Assembly: GCA_022316685.1 (NCBI GenBank)
Contig: JAKJHU010000062.1
Location: 1,759,501 to 1,823,500 of the forward strand
Direction: 5' to 3'
From: Progne subis subis
Lineage: Eukaryota; Chordata; Aves; Passeriformes; Hirundinidae
DNA length: 64,000 nucleotides
Positions within the stretch are counted from its first letter, which is position 1; every line of letters begins with the position of its first letter. A program made the translations under genes and the position numbers. The notes under the pieces are model-generated. The model saw only the letters and a program-made list of their open reading frames with translations, was not told the origin of the DNA and did no database searches. This document shows, piece by piece, positions 36,857 through 49,180 of this stretch.

Positions 36857-39349
36857 TGTAAAGGGCCCTCAGTTAAAGGATATTTTATTTTATTTTGTTG
36901 GTTAGATATCCTATCAGAAGTGACCTGAAAACCCAGAGCTCTTTAAAATAGAAGAAATGTTAAAGAGATCAGAATCTCAAGCATTAAAAGAGAATCTTCT
37001 TTCCTCAACATAATTTAATATGTAATATCTCATAATCAGACTATCATGACAGAGAACTCTTCATCCTTTCAATATAACACTTAGACAGCACATGTGGAAT
37101 TTTCTTGATGCATGACATTTCATATAGGATATAGATCAGACATGTTTTTCTCAGATTTTCAGCAATAAATATGTTAGCATGTAGAACACCACATTCAAAA
37201 ATGTATTTTGAAAATTGAGTATGTATCTGATTACCAATTTTTCAAGTGATCTTATCCTTTATCAAATACTTAAGTCCTCTTCTAATTAGTATAATTTCTT
37301 ATCTGAAGAACTGTGATTTCCACAAGACAGCCTTCACCGAACATTTCTCTTGCTGACGTTTCCTATATAAAGACAAGCTATGTCTTTTTTTAGGGCATCT
37401 TGGAGTTGTAAACACGCTGCTATACTTGAGAGTGACCATTTAGATTTAGCCTTTTGTGAATCAATGCCACATCAGACATTGTTCTGTGTCTGCTCTGCGT
37501 CACAGGCTGGTATAAAAATGATATCTAAGTGACACATGCTTCTGTTCCACATGATTTCCCGAGGATAATAACACTGAAGGAATGGCAAAGGATTTACATG
37601 TTCTTTGATTCACCCTCTGCATGAGTTTCATGAAGTAGTTGTGGGCCTGAGTAAGAACCTCATATAAACCATGCCAGTAGAACTGCTGAATGACAGAGGA
37701 ATTCCAAGAGCTGGATCACTGGATCACAGTGCACATGCATTAATTTCAACCCTTGAGAAACCAGAATCTTGGGGGAAAAAAAACACTTAGCATCTCAGTG
37801 AGATGTGGGCAGAAAACCCAGAGAAAATAAATTCCTGAGAAGGCAGCAAAAATTATTGTGGAGTACTTTTATGCCAGGGCAGACCAGATAATTGTTTCTG
37901 TTGTTGCAGCTACAAAGAACTGGTTGAACTGTCCTACACTGAAAACCAGCTCATAAAAAAATTAATTTTCCTAGAAAAGGGCTGTGTATGCTCTTCATTG
38001 TGGGATGATTGCAGCCTTCAGGGGGCCTGGTCTTACCAATCCAAAGGATGTGTCCTAGACTACAAAAGCTGATCTACTGCTAAATTTTAAGGAATGAGCC
38101 TTTATTCCAAACATAGTTGTGACAGGTCTGTGTAGATAATATATCAGGAATTTTGACTGTGATTATGAGACCACAAATTCTGTGGTACTGAGGAGCTGAA
38201 ATCAAAGTTCTTGTTTTGCAAGGGTGATTCAAATGAAGGATTAAGGGTGGTTTTTACCAGTGTTTAAACTAGGTCCAGTACACAGCCAGTGGCTGTCATT
38301 TCTACATGAATGTGTTGCCAGAATAACTGCCTGGGATGGTATGAAATCAACAATGCCTCATGTAATAAAAGCTTATAAATATAAATAATTTATGAACATA
38401 AAATGGATCTTCTATTCTCATTTTGATGAATACAAAGACAGCACTTTCCCAAAACCCAGTTTACTCAATTAAATCTACTCAATTAGCACAACACCACTGC
38501 CAAACAAGTCAACAAATATTGGTTCATTGCTCATTTCAAATCCTAGCTTGGAGGGTAGGAAGACAAGGCTGTGCTGCAGCAAGGGCTTCAAGGTACTAAA
38601 ATAAAGCAGACTTCCAGAACAGTTAAAAGTAATGACAAACTAAGACAGTAGATACGGAAAAAGCAGAGATAAAGCACAAAGGGATATATGAGACATTTAG
38701 TCCAAGATAAACTTCAAACTGCCCAGTTTGTGTATCCTCTTTTCAAAATTTTGAGTCACTTTTGAGTCACAGGAAACAATTTTCTCACACAATCCCGACA
38801 GGTCTATATCCATCTCACTCTCACCCCTCCTGTGTTGTTCCGTCACTGCGTAGGAACAACCAGCCTTTCCCTGGTCACCGTTCAAATCTCCTCAGCAATG
38901 CCACAGAGGTGCAGGAAACTTGGAGGCTGTTTAGGAGGCTGATCACTAAACTCCACTCGGAAGTTCCAAATATATATAAATTACAAACTCACTGTGTGTC
39001 TGTGTTCTCGTTTGAGGCATGACCTTTTGTGTGAAACCCACTAATAGTGAACATATGTCACAGTAGAAAACTCTTTGGCACCAAGTTATTTCAGTGCATC
39101 ACAGTTAACAAATTGTAATTCCAGCTCCATAGTTCCTCTGTTCATAATAAAGCAAATCTGTCACAGGAGAGAATAATCTTTCTTTCCCATAAAAAGACTC
39201 ATAGTTAAAGCATATAGGATTATCATTATGCAAGCTCATTAGGCGTACACAAGCTATACTTTTCCCTGTACAACTGAAATTCATTGATAAAACAATGAAG
39301 TGAACTAACACCCCTCCTAAATAAAGTTTCACCGGTAGCACTGTATGTT
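36855..39349. other. Intergenic, no gene seen
   Basis: AT-rich, CpG-poor. Open frames are short and unrecognised. Confidence 0.55.
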
Positions 39350-40165
39350 AATGGAGCTATTTCATTGTTAATGTGACTGACTGCTTATTGATTCTTGCAG
39401 TAATCCAGCAAGGGCTTCAGAGTACAATTTAGTTTGGAGAGCTACGGGTCCAACATCTATGCTCAATTACAACTTTCAGAAGGGTAGATCAATAAAATTT
39501 AAATTGCTTATGGTAATCACAACTTCAAATCATTGCGATCAGCATAAGCAATCTGCTGACCTCAGCCAAGCTCCTAAATTGAAACTTGTAATGAGTGGTC
39601 ATTTAGTTTGGGTCCATTCATATTATTTTGGAGGCAGGTGATGAACAATTAAAGATCAGTCAGCACCTTCCCTACCCAGCAATCCCTTCTGAATTCCCAA
39701 AGTACTAATATGTAGTAACCCTAGGGTATAGGCCTTTGCACTTCTTTAATGGGTATTCTGTATGAATAAGCAATTATATTTTCTATTAAACAATTTCAGT
39801 GTAATTGAATTAGCAGTTATAATATTGCTCGGGCAAGCAGAAGCTTTCCTAGGGAAAAATTAAGTGATATTGGGTAATTCAAATTAATTTATAAGCCTGA
39901 AAAATGTAACCATTAAACAGAATTGTTCACCCTCCCAAAAAAATTACAATTAATGAGCATATTGTTTCAAAGCATAAGTTTCCTAACAATTTGCTTTTTG
40001 GTCATAATGGCTTTTTCCCAGTTCATTATAAAAACCTGTCTATTATAATGAAAATTTCATAGGCTGTTTTCTTTGACAAAGCGGGTTGCAAGTTTAAACA
40101 AAGATAGCCTGCAGATTACTTTCACGATAAGGAGTCACCTTAGAATTACATTTTAATAAATCATT
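39350..40165. promoter_or_regulatory. Candidate conserved non-coding block
   Basis: Repeat-free AT-rich sequence dense in homeodomain-type words: GTAATTGAATTAGCAG near 39801, TCAAATTAATTTATAAGCC near 39878 and TTACAATTAATGAGCATATT near 39943. It also has GTTTAAACAAAGATAG near 40093 (forkhead/TCF-like). This is the texture of deeply conserved vertebrate enhancers. Conservation is untested, so this remains a prediction. Confidence 0.35.
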
Positions 40166-43139
40166 GACAATAAATCTTCTGTATTACAGCAGCAGGGTTT
40201 AGAGAGGGAGGAAAAAAGGCAAATACAGAGAAAACGATCAATGAAAATCCCCTTCTGCCAATATGAGAATAGATTGACCAACACTAATGTAAAGTTTGCT
40301 ACACACAAAAATAAAAGCTCAAAAAGCTTTAGAAAGATGCAAAGCAAACAGTAATAAAGCCTGTACACACAGATGCAGATTTAATTAACATATTAATTTA
40401 CTAATATTCACCTGACGGCCTTTTGCAAGTGGTCTGTATTCAGGGTAGAGAATATTTAAGCAAGCTAACAGACACTGATTTGGGAATATTTCCATTAATA
40501 AAATGCCAAACACATGATTCTGGTTCACGAGATTACATATTATTCACAAGCAGTTGGAAAACTGATGAGCATTTCTACTTGAGATTCACAAAACGTCACA
40601 TGGGGTTGAGCACAGACAGTGCTTTGCCTGAAGACTATTTAAACTGGTTTAGTCACCCAAACAGGAGGAACAACTCCTGTACTTTTACTTGGAACAAGAG
40701 GTCTTAAGGCCAGGAGCATCTATGCTACGTGAAATATTTCTGGCCATATTAACCAACATCAAAAAATACACCTTAGTTCTACCCGTTTCTGCACAGCTAT
40801 GCAGACAAAACTTTCAGTGGCTCGTAATTCGGCAGGGGTGGAGAGAAGAAATCCAAAATAAACTACCCGGACAAACGACTTCTGAATGTGTTATGCAACA
40901 CTTGGGTGGTTTTCTGAGGTGAATCCATCAAAAAATGGTTCTGATTAGAACAAAATCTATCAATGTCACTCACTAGCTTTTCCAATCAGCATATCGTGGA
41001 AGTAAAAGGCAAAAACTAGAAGGGTTGAATTCCTAATTCTTGATTAAGCAGAATCCAGAATGTGTCTGCCTTGAACCTGTGGGTTACTTCCACAAGAGAT
41101 GGCTTCTCCCCTCTGCCTGGCCTGTTATTTTGTATGTAATGTAATGCTTCTCAAGAATATCAATCTTGAAAAGTACACTGATGTTTTATAGCTGCTCCTG
41201 TTTTGCAATACAAATGATATAATTACTTGTTTCTCGCTGGAGGGTGTCCAGTTCTTTTAGTTCATTTTTTAAATGAAAAGTCTTATTAAGCATTTTATCC
41301 TAAAATGCTTACTGCAAAAAGGGCAGTATGATCTCAGACAAAGATGGACAACATCCCTCCAAAAAAAAAAAAAAGAAAACCCAGGGAAGGAATGGAACCT
41401 GCATTAAAGCAGCACACCAAAATCTGAATTGATCACTTACTGAAATATGTTAACATGATGTAATGGGCAACTACTAAAATCAGATGTACAGTAATATTCC
41501 ATGAATCACTGCTAGCTAGCCCACAATGAACAAAGACATAATAAAGAGCTCTGCCCACCAAAAACCTCAACTTTTATAATAGCTCTGAAATGTTCTGTTT
41601 ATACAGTATAACAAATTTCTCACCACCTACAGCTTCCCATTTGTTACTGTGGACAGACTGCAAACACTCTTAGGGTGGCGAGAGAAGCATTAACTCATTC
41701 CTGTGAGTAACTTCTCACTCGTTTGGGCTCACTAACAACACCCCAATCTTGAGCTGGAGACCACAACCCACTCAGAAATTCCTGGCAGTGCCTGTGCTTG
41801 AAATTAGATTCTCCTGACCCAAAAGCACAAGCCCTTGCTATTCCACTCAAAGCAGATTGGGCATGAGTTGCGCCCTATGAGACATGACAAATGACTGAAC
41901 AGTTCTGCTTCCATCCGTTAGAGGTCAGTGGTATTTGTAAGCCAGCCAACTCATTACAGAACTGCAGAAAAGGGATTAATTAGTGTCCTAGCTTAGCTTC
42001 AATTATGGAACAATCCATATTCAAATCGTCTATTGAATATGGCGGCCACTTCATGAGAACCTTGGAAGATGTAAAGAAAATGATGGCATTGCACGGAGGG
42101 GGGAACAAAACCCCGCAGTTCAAGGCCACTGACAATGTGATGACGTTCATCCTGTGCCCCTCACACACTTCCAGGTCAGCAGGGTGACAATGTCCTCTCC
42201 AGCTCCTCTGCTGGGAGAGGAACACAAAACCCCTTTGTGGGAGAGAACTGGGCCACCACTGCCCTGCTTTTCCCAGAAGCAGTCCTGGAAATGCTGAAAG
42301 GAGAAATTCTCTTCTCCCCTGTTTCTCCCAACATGGGGAATAGCACGGTGGCAAACGAGATATGAGTGGGTAATGGGAGATTCCCGTATGACCAGGTCTG
42401 TTCCAAAATTCTGTTCTAAAAGGCAGAATTTTCAGCTCATAAATTGGCCTATAATTATCTGGGGCTCATTGTCGCCAAAATAAAGTTCCTAACCTGTAAA
42501 TTTTCCTTGTTTTTTTAAGTCCTTCAGAGACCACAGCTATCTATTTCTTCCAATAATTAGTAGATTTAAATATTTGAAACCAAAGTATATAATAAAGTCA
42601 TAAATAACATGCACCCTTTCCCCTAGGTAGATTTTAAGACATTTTAAGGCATAAAAGCAATATGACATTTTAGAAGTTTGTGGATTTCTTTAAAGAAAGC
42701 TGCAAAATTGGTCTGACAAATCCTCGATCCATTTCTTCAAGTGAAAATATAAGAAAATATCTTCACTTTTACACATAAAATATATTTCTGCTTGAAAAAG
42801 GAGAGCAGAAATTATCAATTCTCTATGTGAACAGAGTGAAGAAACCAGTGGAATAACCAGAGCTCGGTTCTGATCCAAGTTGTGCAGCTGTATATCTGGG
42901 ATAGACTGATTTTAATGATTGTTTCAGATTTTCTGTAAAGAAAATTTCAGTGAGAGCTTTAAGCTTCCCACCAGCATTGTGCCCACACAGGATCACTGTC
43001 CATGAATTTTTTATTTATTTACTTCATCGTGCTTTTTCACTTGTCATGAATCCTGCAGTAACATCAACTTAACAAAATTCTCGAAGCAATTGCCTATTGG
43101 TTGAAAGCCCTAGGTCAGAACTAAAAACAGTGCACCTCA
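40166..43139. other. Intergenic, no gene seen
   Basis: No supported gene. Overlapping open frames at 40423-40922 and 41980-42406 show no domains. A short stretch near 42020-42060 holds CCATATTCAAATCGTC then ATTGAATATGG, an imperfect inverted repeat. Confidence 0.5.
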
Positions 43140-43345
43140 GCTGGGTCTTAATCAGCCAAGAACAGTGTCATACTGCGTAAAAACTTCATTTATTGCCTTT
43201 AGGGGATATCTAACAGCAAAAGATGCACCTTGTGAGCTCAGCATTATTGCAAAAATAAATATGCAATAGGATTGGCAGCTTATTAGAAAGTCTTTGGGGT
43301 TTAATTAGAATGTCAGAAGAATGTGGGGCTATTGACACTGTATCC
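43140..43345. promoter_or_regulatory. Possible conserved non-coding stretch
   Basis: Complex sequence with GGTCTTAATCAGCC, AAAAATAAATATGCAATAGG (octamer/POU-like ATGCAAT) and GGGGTTTAATTAGAATG. A weak call based on motif texture. Confidence 0.25.
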
Positions 43346-43985
43346 TATTGTCCTCTACAGGTGGAAGAACATGAAGGGACAGAATTTGTCCCCCCTGTAA
43401 GGCTTAACCCTGAATTATGTCATTACTCACTGCATGAATGAGCTGACCCACAATATCTGCGAATTTGAATGCTCTTGACCTGTGCAAAACTCAGAAAATT
43501 ATTGTTTGTCTTGAAATTCCCTTTCTGTAATTTAAATATTGTCTCGCTACTTTACATTTTATTACTGGACAAATTTGCTCCAAACCAGAACTACCAGGCT
43601 CAGCTGAAAAAGTAATTCTTTTTAAAATGGATTTAATGGTTTAGCCCTAGATTCCTTCTCATTAAAAATCTCTTTATTTCAGCAAAAACTTTGGGATAAT
43701 ACAGGAGATGGCAAACAAAGAACAGCCAACTCATTGCCACAGAAGAGGAACTCTTCTAGACATCCTTCATTTTCACAGGACTGAGTGGTGCCTGCTAAAT
43801 CCCCTGCTTTATGCACCTGTTTCCATGACATTGCAGCACTACATGTTCCACATTAAGACACCTTGGAGTCATCTGCAAAATTAACAAAAAATTAAAAGGC
43901 GGTGGGGGGTACGATGTGATCTTAGTTACAGAAAATAACTTGAGAGGGCTGAAAAATCTGAGAAAAAAAATATTCCATGCTGTGA

Positions 43986-44052
43986 CCTTTTTTCTTTTTT
44001 TTTTTTCTTTTTTTCTTTTTTTCTTTTTTTCCTTTTTTTTCTTTTTTTCCTT
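43986..44052. repeat. (CTTTTTTT)n-like T-rich tract
   Basis: Runs of 7-12 T separated by single or double C, giving an octamer-like periodicity over about 66 bases. The reverse strand yields a spurious Lys/Arg-rich frame. Confidence 0.9.
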
Positions 44053-45535
44053 GGAAGAAGTATGATATTTAAAATATCAGGGATCTTTGGGCCATGAGAG
44101 TTTTCTGTGGACAGAGGCCAGACTTTAGCCTCAAGACACAGCATCCGATAGCCCATCCCCTCATATCTGCTCTATTAAAAACTACCCCATGGACAAATCA
44201 TGATCCTAAGAGTTAGTTGAAAGTATCCTCAAACCTTTCACCCTTTTTGTACTCACAAAGTAATCTAAACCCAGCACATTAAGAGAGACATCAAAGAGTC
44301 CCCACTGTTTTTTGTAGGTGCAACTTCTGAGTCTCTCCCTTCCCACTTTTACAGATAAGCCATGCAAAGGCTTCACTCTGGCCTTTTGCCCCGTAAAGAG
44401 TTTTTACTGAAATGTGTGTTGCAGTAGAAAGATAAATAGTCAGAGTTACAGAAATCAATACAGCAAAATTCAATAAATAACAACAAACATCCACTGGACA
44501 AGACCTAAACTTTTGCCGTGAAAGAAGTTGTTTCACTTTCCTGCACTTGTACAATACAGACACTTCTGTGCATTCGCAATCTTAAAGAATATAACATTTG
44601 ATTTTAAAGACTAGGGCAAAACGTGAGATATATGTTCCATCGCCATCACTGTTTAAGAGACCTTTGAAACCAGAACCAGAAACTCAAATGATATTAAACT
44701 CCATCACACGTATAAATTTAGATCTCAAATTCACTTTAAACTATGGATGCAAGATACAAAATACAGATCCAGATCTCATTAGCCTTAAGGTCTGCAGCTA
44801 TCTGAATCTGACATTTTGACTTGGAGCCATTTCTGCTAGGAATCAGAAAAAAAATTCTCATTTTCCATTTAGTCATTCCCAGCATGTTTTGCTTACGATT
44901 TTTTTTTTTCACTCTGTCCCTGCACTAAGAAGCCATTGAACCATCTGTAGTATTCAGATAATAATTTCCTTAGCTATAACTATATAATTCCACTAATGAG
45001 AGCTACTTGAGAGTCTGCTATCATCCATTTCCAAAGATGTTATTATAGTTTGATCTTTTGCATATGCAGGCATCACTCCACCTTATAGATGTGGCTAAAT
45101 GGATAAGAAACCACTTTTTAAAGAAACACTGTGCTGGAGCAATGTACATATTGCAAATGCAAATGGCATAACTAACGAGAAATATCATTTTAGAGAGTCT
45201 GAAACTGCTTAACGCAGAGTAAGAATTCAGACAGAAGTTTTGCCTATAAGAAAATAATTTTGAAATAACCTGGAAAAATTAAAAAATATTTTGTTTTAAA
45301 ATACTGGAACCTAGAGTTTGAAAACTGAATTTTCACTTTAAAATCCATCAACTTTTACTACTTATTATAAGAATTTAAGGAGGTAAATTTTATCTAAAAA
45401 GAGAAAATACAGGTTACATGTCTCTTTTATTTTTTGTTTGGTTTTTAGTAGGAAAGCTCAAATAGAATTCTCTTTGGTAATTAACCATCATTTATTTCCA
45501 TTTTTCAACTGAGATTGTGAACAAAAAGAAAACAC
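44053..45535. other. Intergenic, no gene seen
   Basis: AT-rich with no recognised element or gene. Confidence 0.5.
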
Positions 45536-46115
45536 CTTTAGACCGCACCCACCCAAAAAGGCGGCTTTACTAATCACAGCAGCAAATCAGATCCTCCAAA
45601 GGGCCTGACATTACATTTAGTTTATGGAAACCTCTAAGAATTTAATACGATCTCAGGCCAAAAGATCGAGACAGTGTTTCAGCTGGTAGCTGGACAATCT
45701 GAAGTAGCTTCACGTGGTTTTTCAGGATTTGCACAGTGCTCCCTCTGCAGAAGGATGGTGATGCAAGAATCTGCTTCGCAGCCCTCGTGGAAGGGTCCTT
45801 GTGCCAGCACTCTACGTTGAGTTCGTGCTCAGCAGCTTCTCAAATAAAAATTATCTGCTCCACATAAGAGATTCCTGATAACTCTTCACAACATGACCTG
45901 CCCGTGCCCCTTATGAGCACACAGCCTCTGCTGCCACAGCAGCCTCTCCATTCGGGGCTGAAGTCCTCCAGCACAGAAGTGTCTCCTTAAATGGAGAGCA
46001 CGGTTTGAAAATGCATTCCTCGGTGTGCTGGTGAGAAATGAACAGGAGAATGAAGGAATTCCTGTTCTTTCCTTGCGTACAAGACGCTCCTCGCAAAAAA
46101 TCGATCCATGCCATT
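45536..46115. promoter_or_regulatory. Moderately CpG-retaining non-coding stretch
   Basis: Roughly 18 CpG in 580 bases by eye, scattered evenly and without simple repeats, compared with near zero in adjoining AT-rich DNA. It could be a regulatory element or a young GC-richer insertion not yet depleted of CpG. The minus-strand open frame at 45911-46114 has no recognisable product. Confidence 0.25.
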
Positions 46116-46695
46116 TTGGAACAGTATCACTAATGAAATTACCATAATCAAGAACTGCAAAGGCATTGATTACAAAGCACTAAGCTAATAACAGCCTTGA
46201 ATGAGATTCTGATGTCACCAAAGACTTACAGAATCTGGCCAGGATTTCTCTCTCTATCGTCAAATAATGCCACTGGAAAGCTAAACTTGTCCAAGTATAA
46301 GCAGATGATAAATCCAAGGTCATGCTTCTACAAGACACGCTGGCCCCCAATAATACAAAAATGCTGTTCTTTCCAGACCCTAAGTGAACTTGTCTTGCCA
46401 GTTAAGATACACTCAAAAGATCATCCCAGTATACTTCATGCCAGATCTTCTACCCTCTACCCTGCAACCAGCACGAAGCACAAACCTGGTAGCTCTCATC
46501 ATCTTACCAGAAATAACCCTAATCACAGTTTTGTGGTGGATCCAGAGCAAATCTTTATGGATGGACAACTCAAAGATACACACAAGTGGTATGGATGAAG
46601 CTGGAACTGCAAATTTGTTGACTTTGCTGAGATGATGTATGATTAAATTTTAAAAAATGTATAATTTTTTTTTTTAAAAACCCAAAGATCTTATT
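46116..46695. other. Intergenic, no gene seen
   Basis: The plus-strand open frame of 133 codons (46197-46598) has no recognised domain and typical desert composition. Confidence 0.45.
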
Positions 46696-46699
46696 TGGA

Positions 46700-47400
46700 T
46701 TATGTCCAAACCACCCAGTACTGGGTTTGTATGGCAAAGCTGTGGTAGTTGAGGGGCTACAGGGGTGGTTTTTGAGGAGATGCCAGAAGCTTCCCCCGTG
46801 TCCAGCAGTGCCAGCACCAGATGAGTCCAAGACAGACCCACCACTGGCCGAGGCTGAGCCCACCAGTGACAGTGACAGCACCTCTGGGCTGGCAGATTTC
46901 ACAAAAAAACCCCCACAACAGCAACTGTACCTGAGGGAGGAGTGAGAACAGGCGAGGGCAACAACTCTGCAGATACCGGGGTCAGTGAGGAAGGAGAAGC
47001 AGGAGGTGCTGGAGCAGAGATTCCTTTGCAGCCTTTGGTGCAAACCATGGAGAGCTACAGGGATGCAGAGATGCACCCACAGCCCACGGTGGATGCCCAA
47101 AGGAGGCTGTGACCCAGTGGGAAGCCTGTGCTGGGGCAGGATCCTGGCAGAGAGGAGCTGGAGAAGGTTTTCTGTCAGGATGTGTGACCCCATACAGGAC
47201 CCAGGCTGGAGCAGTCTGCTCCTGAAGAACTGCATCCCATGGGAGGGACCCAGAGCTGGAGATGGGGCAGAATGTGAGGAGTCATCCCTCTGAGGAAGAG
47301 GGAACAGCACAGACCATGTGTGGTGAGCTGACCAGAGGCCCCATTCCCTGTTCTGCTATGCTGCTGTCAGGGAGCAAGAGGTAGAGAAAGTTTGGTTTTG
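46700..47400 (+). mobile_element. Purine-rich interspersed repeat, probably LTR-retrotransposon derived
   Basis: Resembles a high-copy bird repeat that I recall from songbird genomes. In order it has GGTAGTTGAGGGGCTACAGG, CCAGAAGCTTCCCCCGTGTC, CCACTGGCCGAGGCTGAGCC, GGAGGAGTGAGAAC, ACAACTCTGCAGATACC and GTCAGTGAGGAAGGAG. After this come reiterated GGAGCAG...CCCATGG...GACCC modules and an ending GTGAGGAGTCATCCCTCTGA. Family assignment is from memory, not a search. The 246-codon minus frame and the smaller plus frames across it are by-products of its GC-rich composition. Confidence 0.6.
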
Positions 47401-48115
47401 CACACTTCTCCTAGAGTTCACCTGTCAGGTGCCTGAGAGCTAAAATTGTACAGTGTCTGTCAATGTGCATGTCATTATGCAATTTTTTTGCCCAGCGGAC
47501 TTAAAAACTTCATAGGTTCAACATGTTTCACTGTTATCAGAAATTTCAGAGGTCCAAAATGTCTAACTCGGCGTTCCTTTATTTTGCAGATATTTTTGTT
47601 TTGTGAAGCCAAAACGATTAGCACAGCTGAGGCCCCTCAGCCCCACATCTCAGGGCCATATGGTAAGAGCTGTACCCCAGTTACCCTGATTTAAAGCCAA
47701 TCCACCTCCAGTGCACGTGGATTCACTTGGAGGACCAGGACTGGATTAGGCAAAGCAAATAAAATGGAGTACGTAATTAAGAGGAGGATGTATTAAATGA
47801 GACCCTACAGGTATTTTCCATCTCCAACAGCCAAGACTCACTCCCTCTTTCCCCCCAATAACATCTGAGGTGATAAAAAATTCTCCCAAGACCTCCCTCT
47901 TTCACTAATGTCCAAAATGGTCTTTGTTTGCGTAGAAACAACGTAGGAAGATATAAAAATAGGTTTAAATTAGCATATTGCCAAATTGGTCTACTGTAAC
48001 AAGTGCTTTGAAGTCTGGCATGCTGACTGATTCCCCACAGGAAGTTGAGTACTCTGAAAACAATTAAGAACAAAAAAGGGGCGGGGGGGAGGAGAGAGGG
48101 AGCAGGCAAGTACAG
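47401..48115. other. Intergenic, no gene seen
   Basis: No supported gene. A short G-rich run lies near 48080-48092. Confidence 0.5.
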
Positions 48116-48500
48116 TAGTTAAATTAAGCAAAGTGAGCCTTGGAATAGTCAAGGGACTAAACAAGCCATCGAATCACTTAATAACAGCTCTTCTTTAGCA
48201 GTGGAGATAGAAAACACCGACTGGATTTTTAGAAGCAGAGACATTAAGGCTTGAAAAAGCAGAATGACAGAAGTTTAAATTAAATAAATGAAAATTACTT
48301 CAGAATATAATAGGAGGTAATAAGGCACCAAAACTGCCAGTAGTTTAGTAGCTAATCCTGTGCTCTAAAATTGATCCTAATGTAAAAGCATTGTGCAATT
48401 TAAAAGTAATGAACATAATAATCCCTGCCATTTTGCATAATAAATAAATCTTAACTATGTTTCCCCTTTGTATAAAGCCTTGTGAAATGATGGGTTTGGA
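48116..48500. promoter_or_regulatory. Candidate conserved non-coding block
   Basis: Repeat-free AT-rich sequence with CATCGAATCACTTAATAACA, AGTAGCTAATCCTG, TAAAATTGATCCTAATG and TTTTGCATAATAAATAAATC. These are homeodomain, OTX/PITX-like (TAATCC) and POU-like words. Reads like an enhancer-type conserved element, not confirmed. Confidence 0.3.
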
Positions 48501-48784
48501 AGTTAAAAAAAAATCCAAATGTTTGTTTCACAAGGATATTACAGTGATGCAGTGAAATATGTTTTGAGGGAGAAGGTTAAAATATATTTTACAGGCAGTA
48601 CTGAGTAAACACAACTACATCTGAAAAACCACACATGCCACAGAAAGACAGACCTCTCAGATTTTACTATAAACATTTTACACTGTGGAATACCTTCTCC
48701 ACAGCATTATATCTACACTGAAATGCACAATCACCTACTGGAAGATGCTTTCTGTTATTATTATGTTATTATTATATATATAAC

Positions 48785-49180
48785 GTTATGGCAGCGTGCA
48801 GGGGAATTGCTGTACAATTGGGAATGTTATCTGTCCCAAAGACCCTGGGATTTTTTTATAAGCTTTGGCAACTAACTTTTGATCGCAAGACTTTGGCAAT
48901 TAATGCTGCTGGTTGCCAATGGAAGGGTGAAGACTCCACCCTTGGAGATGCTCTTGGACAAGGCCCCGAGCTGGCTCACACGATTTGTGCTTTGCTCCCT
49001 CACACCTCAGAATGGGAGAACTCCAAACACTGGGCTTGTAGGACAAGGCAGGAGACCCATGCTGACCTCAACAGCCTGAAGAATCACCCTCATTGTACAC
49101 TAACTGCTCCCTGAGAATGTGTTATTACAGGTGCCGCTATAGAAGATCAGTAAGCATTATCCTGTCAGAATAGCAGCTTT
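48785..49180. other. Possible unclassified repeat (LTR-like texture)
   Basis: More balanced composition than its flanks, a TATAAG word near 48857, and phrases reminiscent of LTR U3/R sequence (GGGAATGTTATCTGTCCC, an inverted repeat near 48820). No clear TG...CA ends. Low confidence. Confidence 0.2.

Noticed and set aside
46570..47310. 246-codon minus-strand frame, the longest in the window
   Set aside because: Lies antisense across a GC-rich interspersed repeat; Ser/Leu/Pro-rich translation with no domain.
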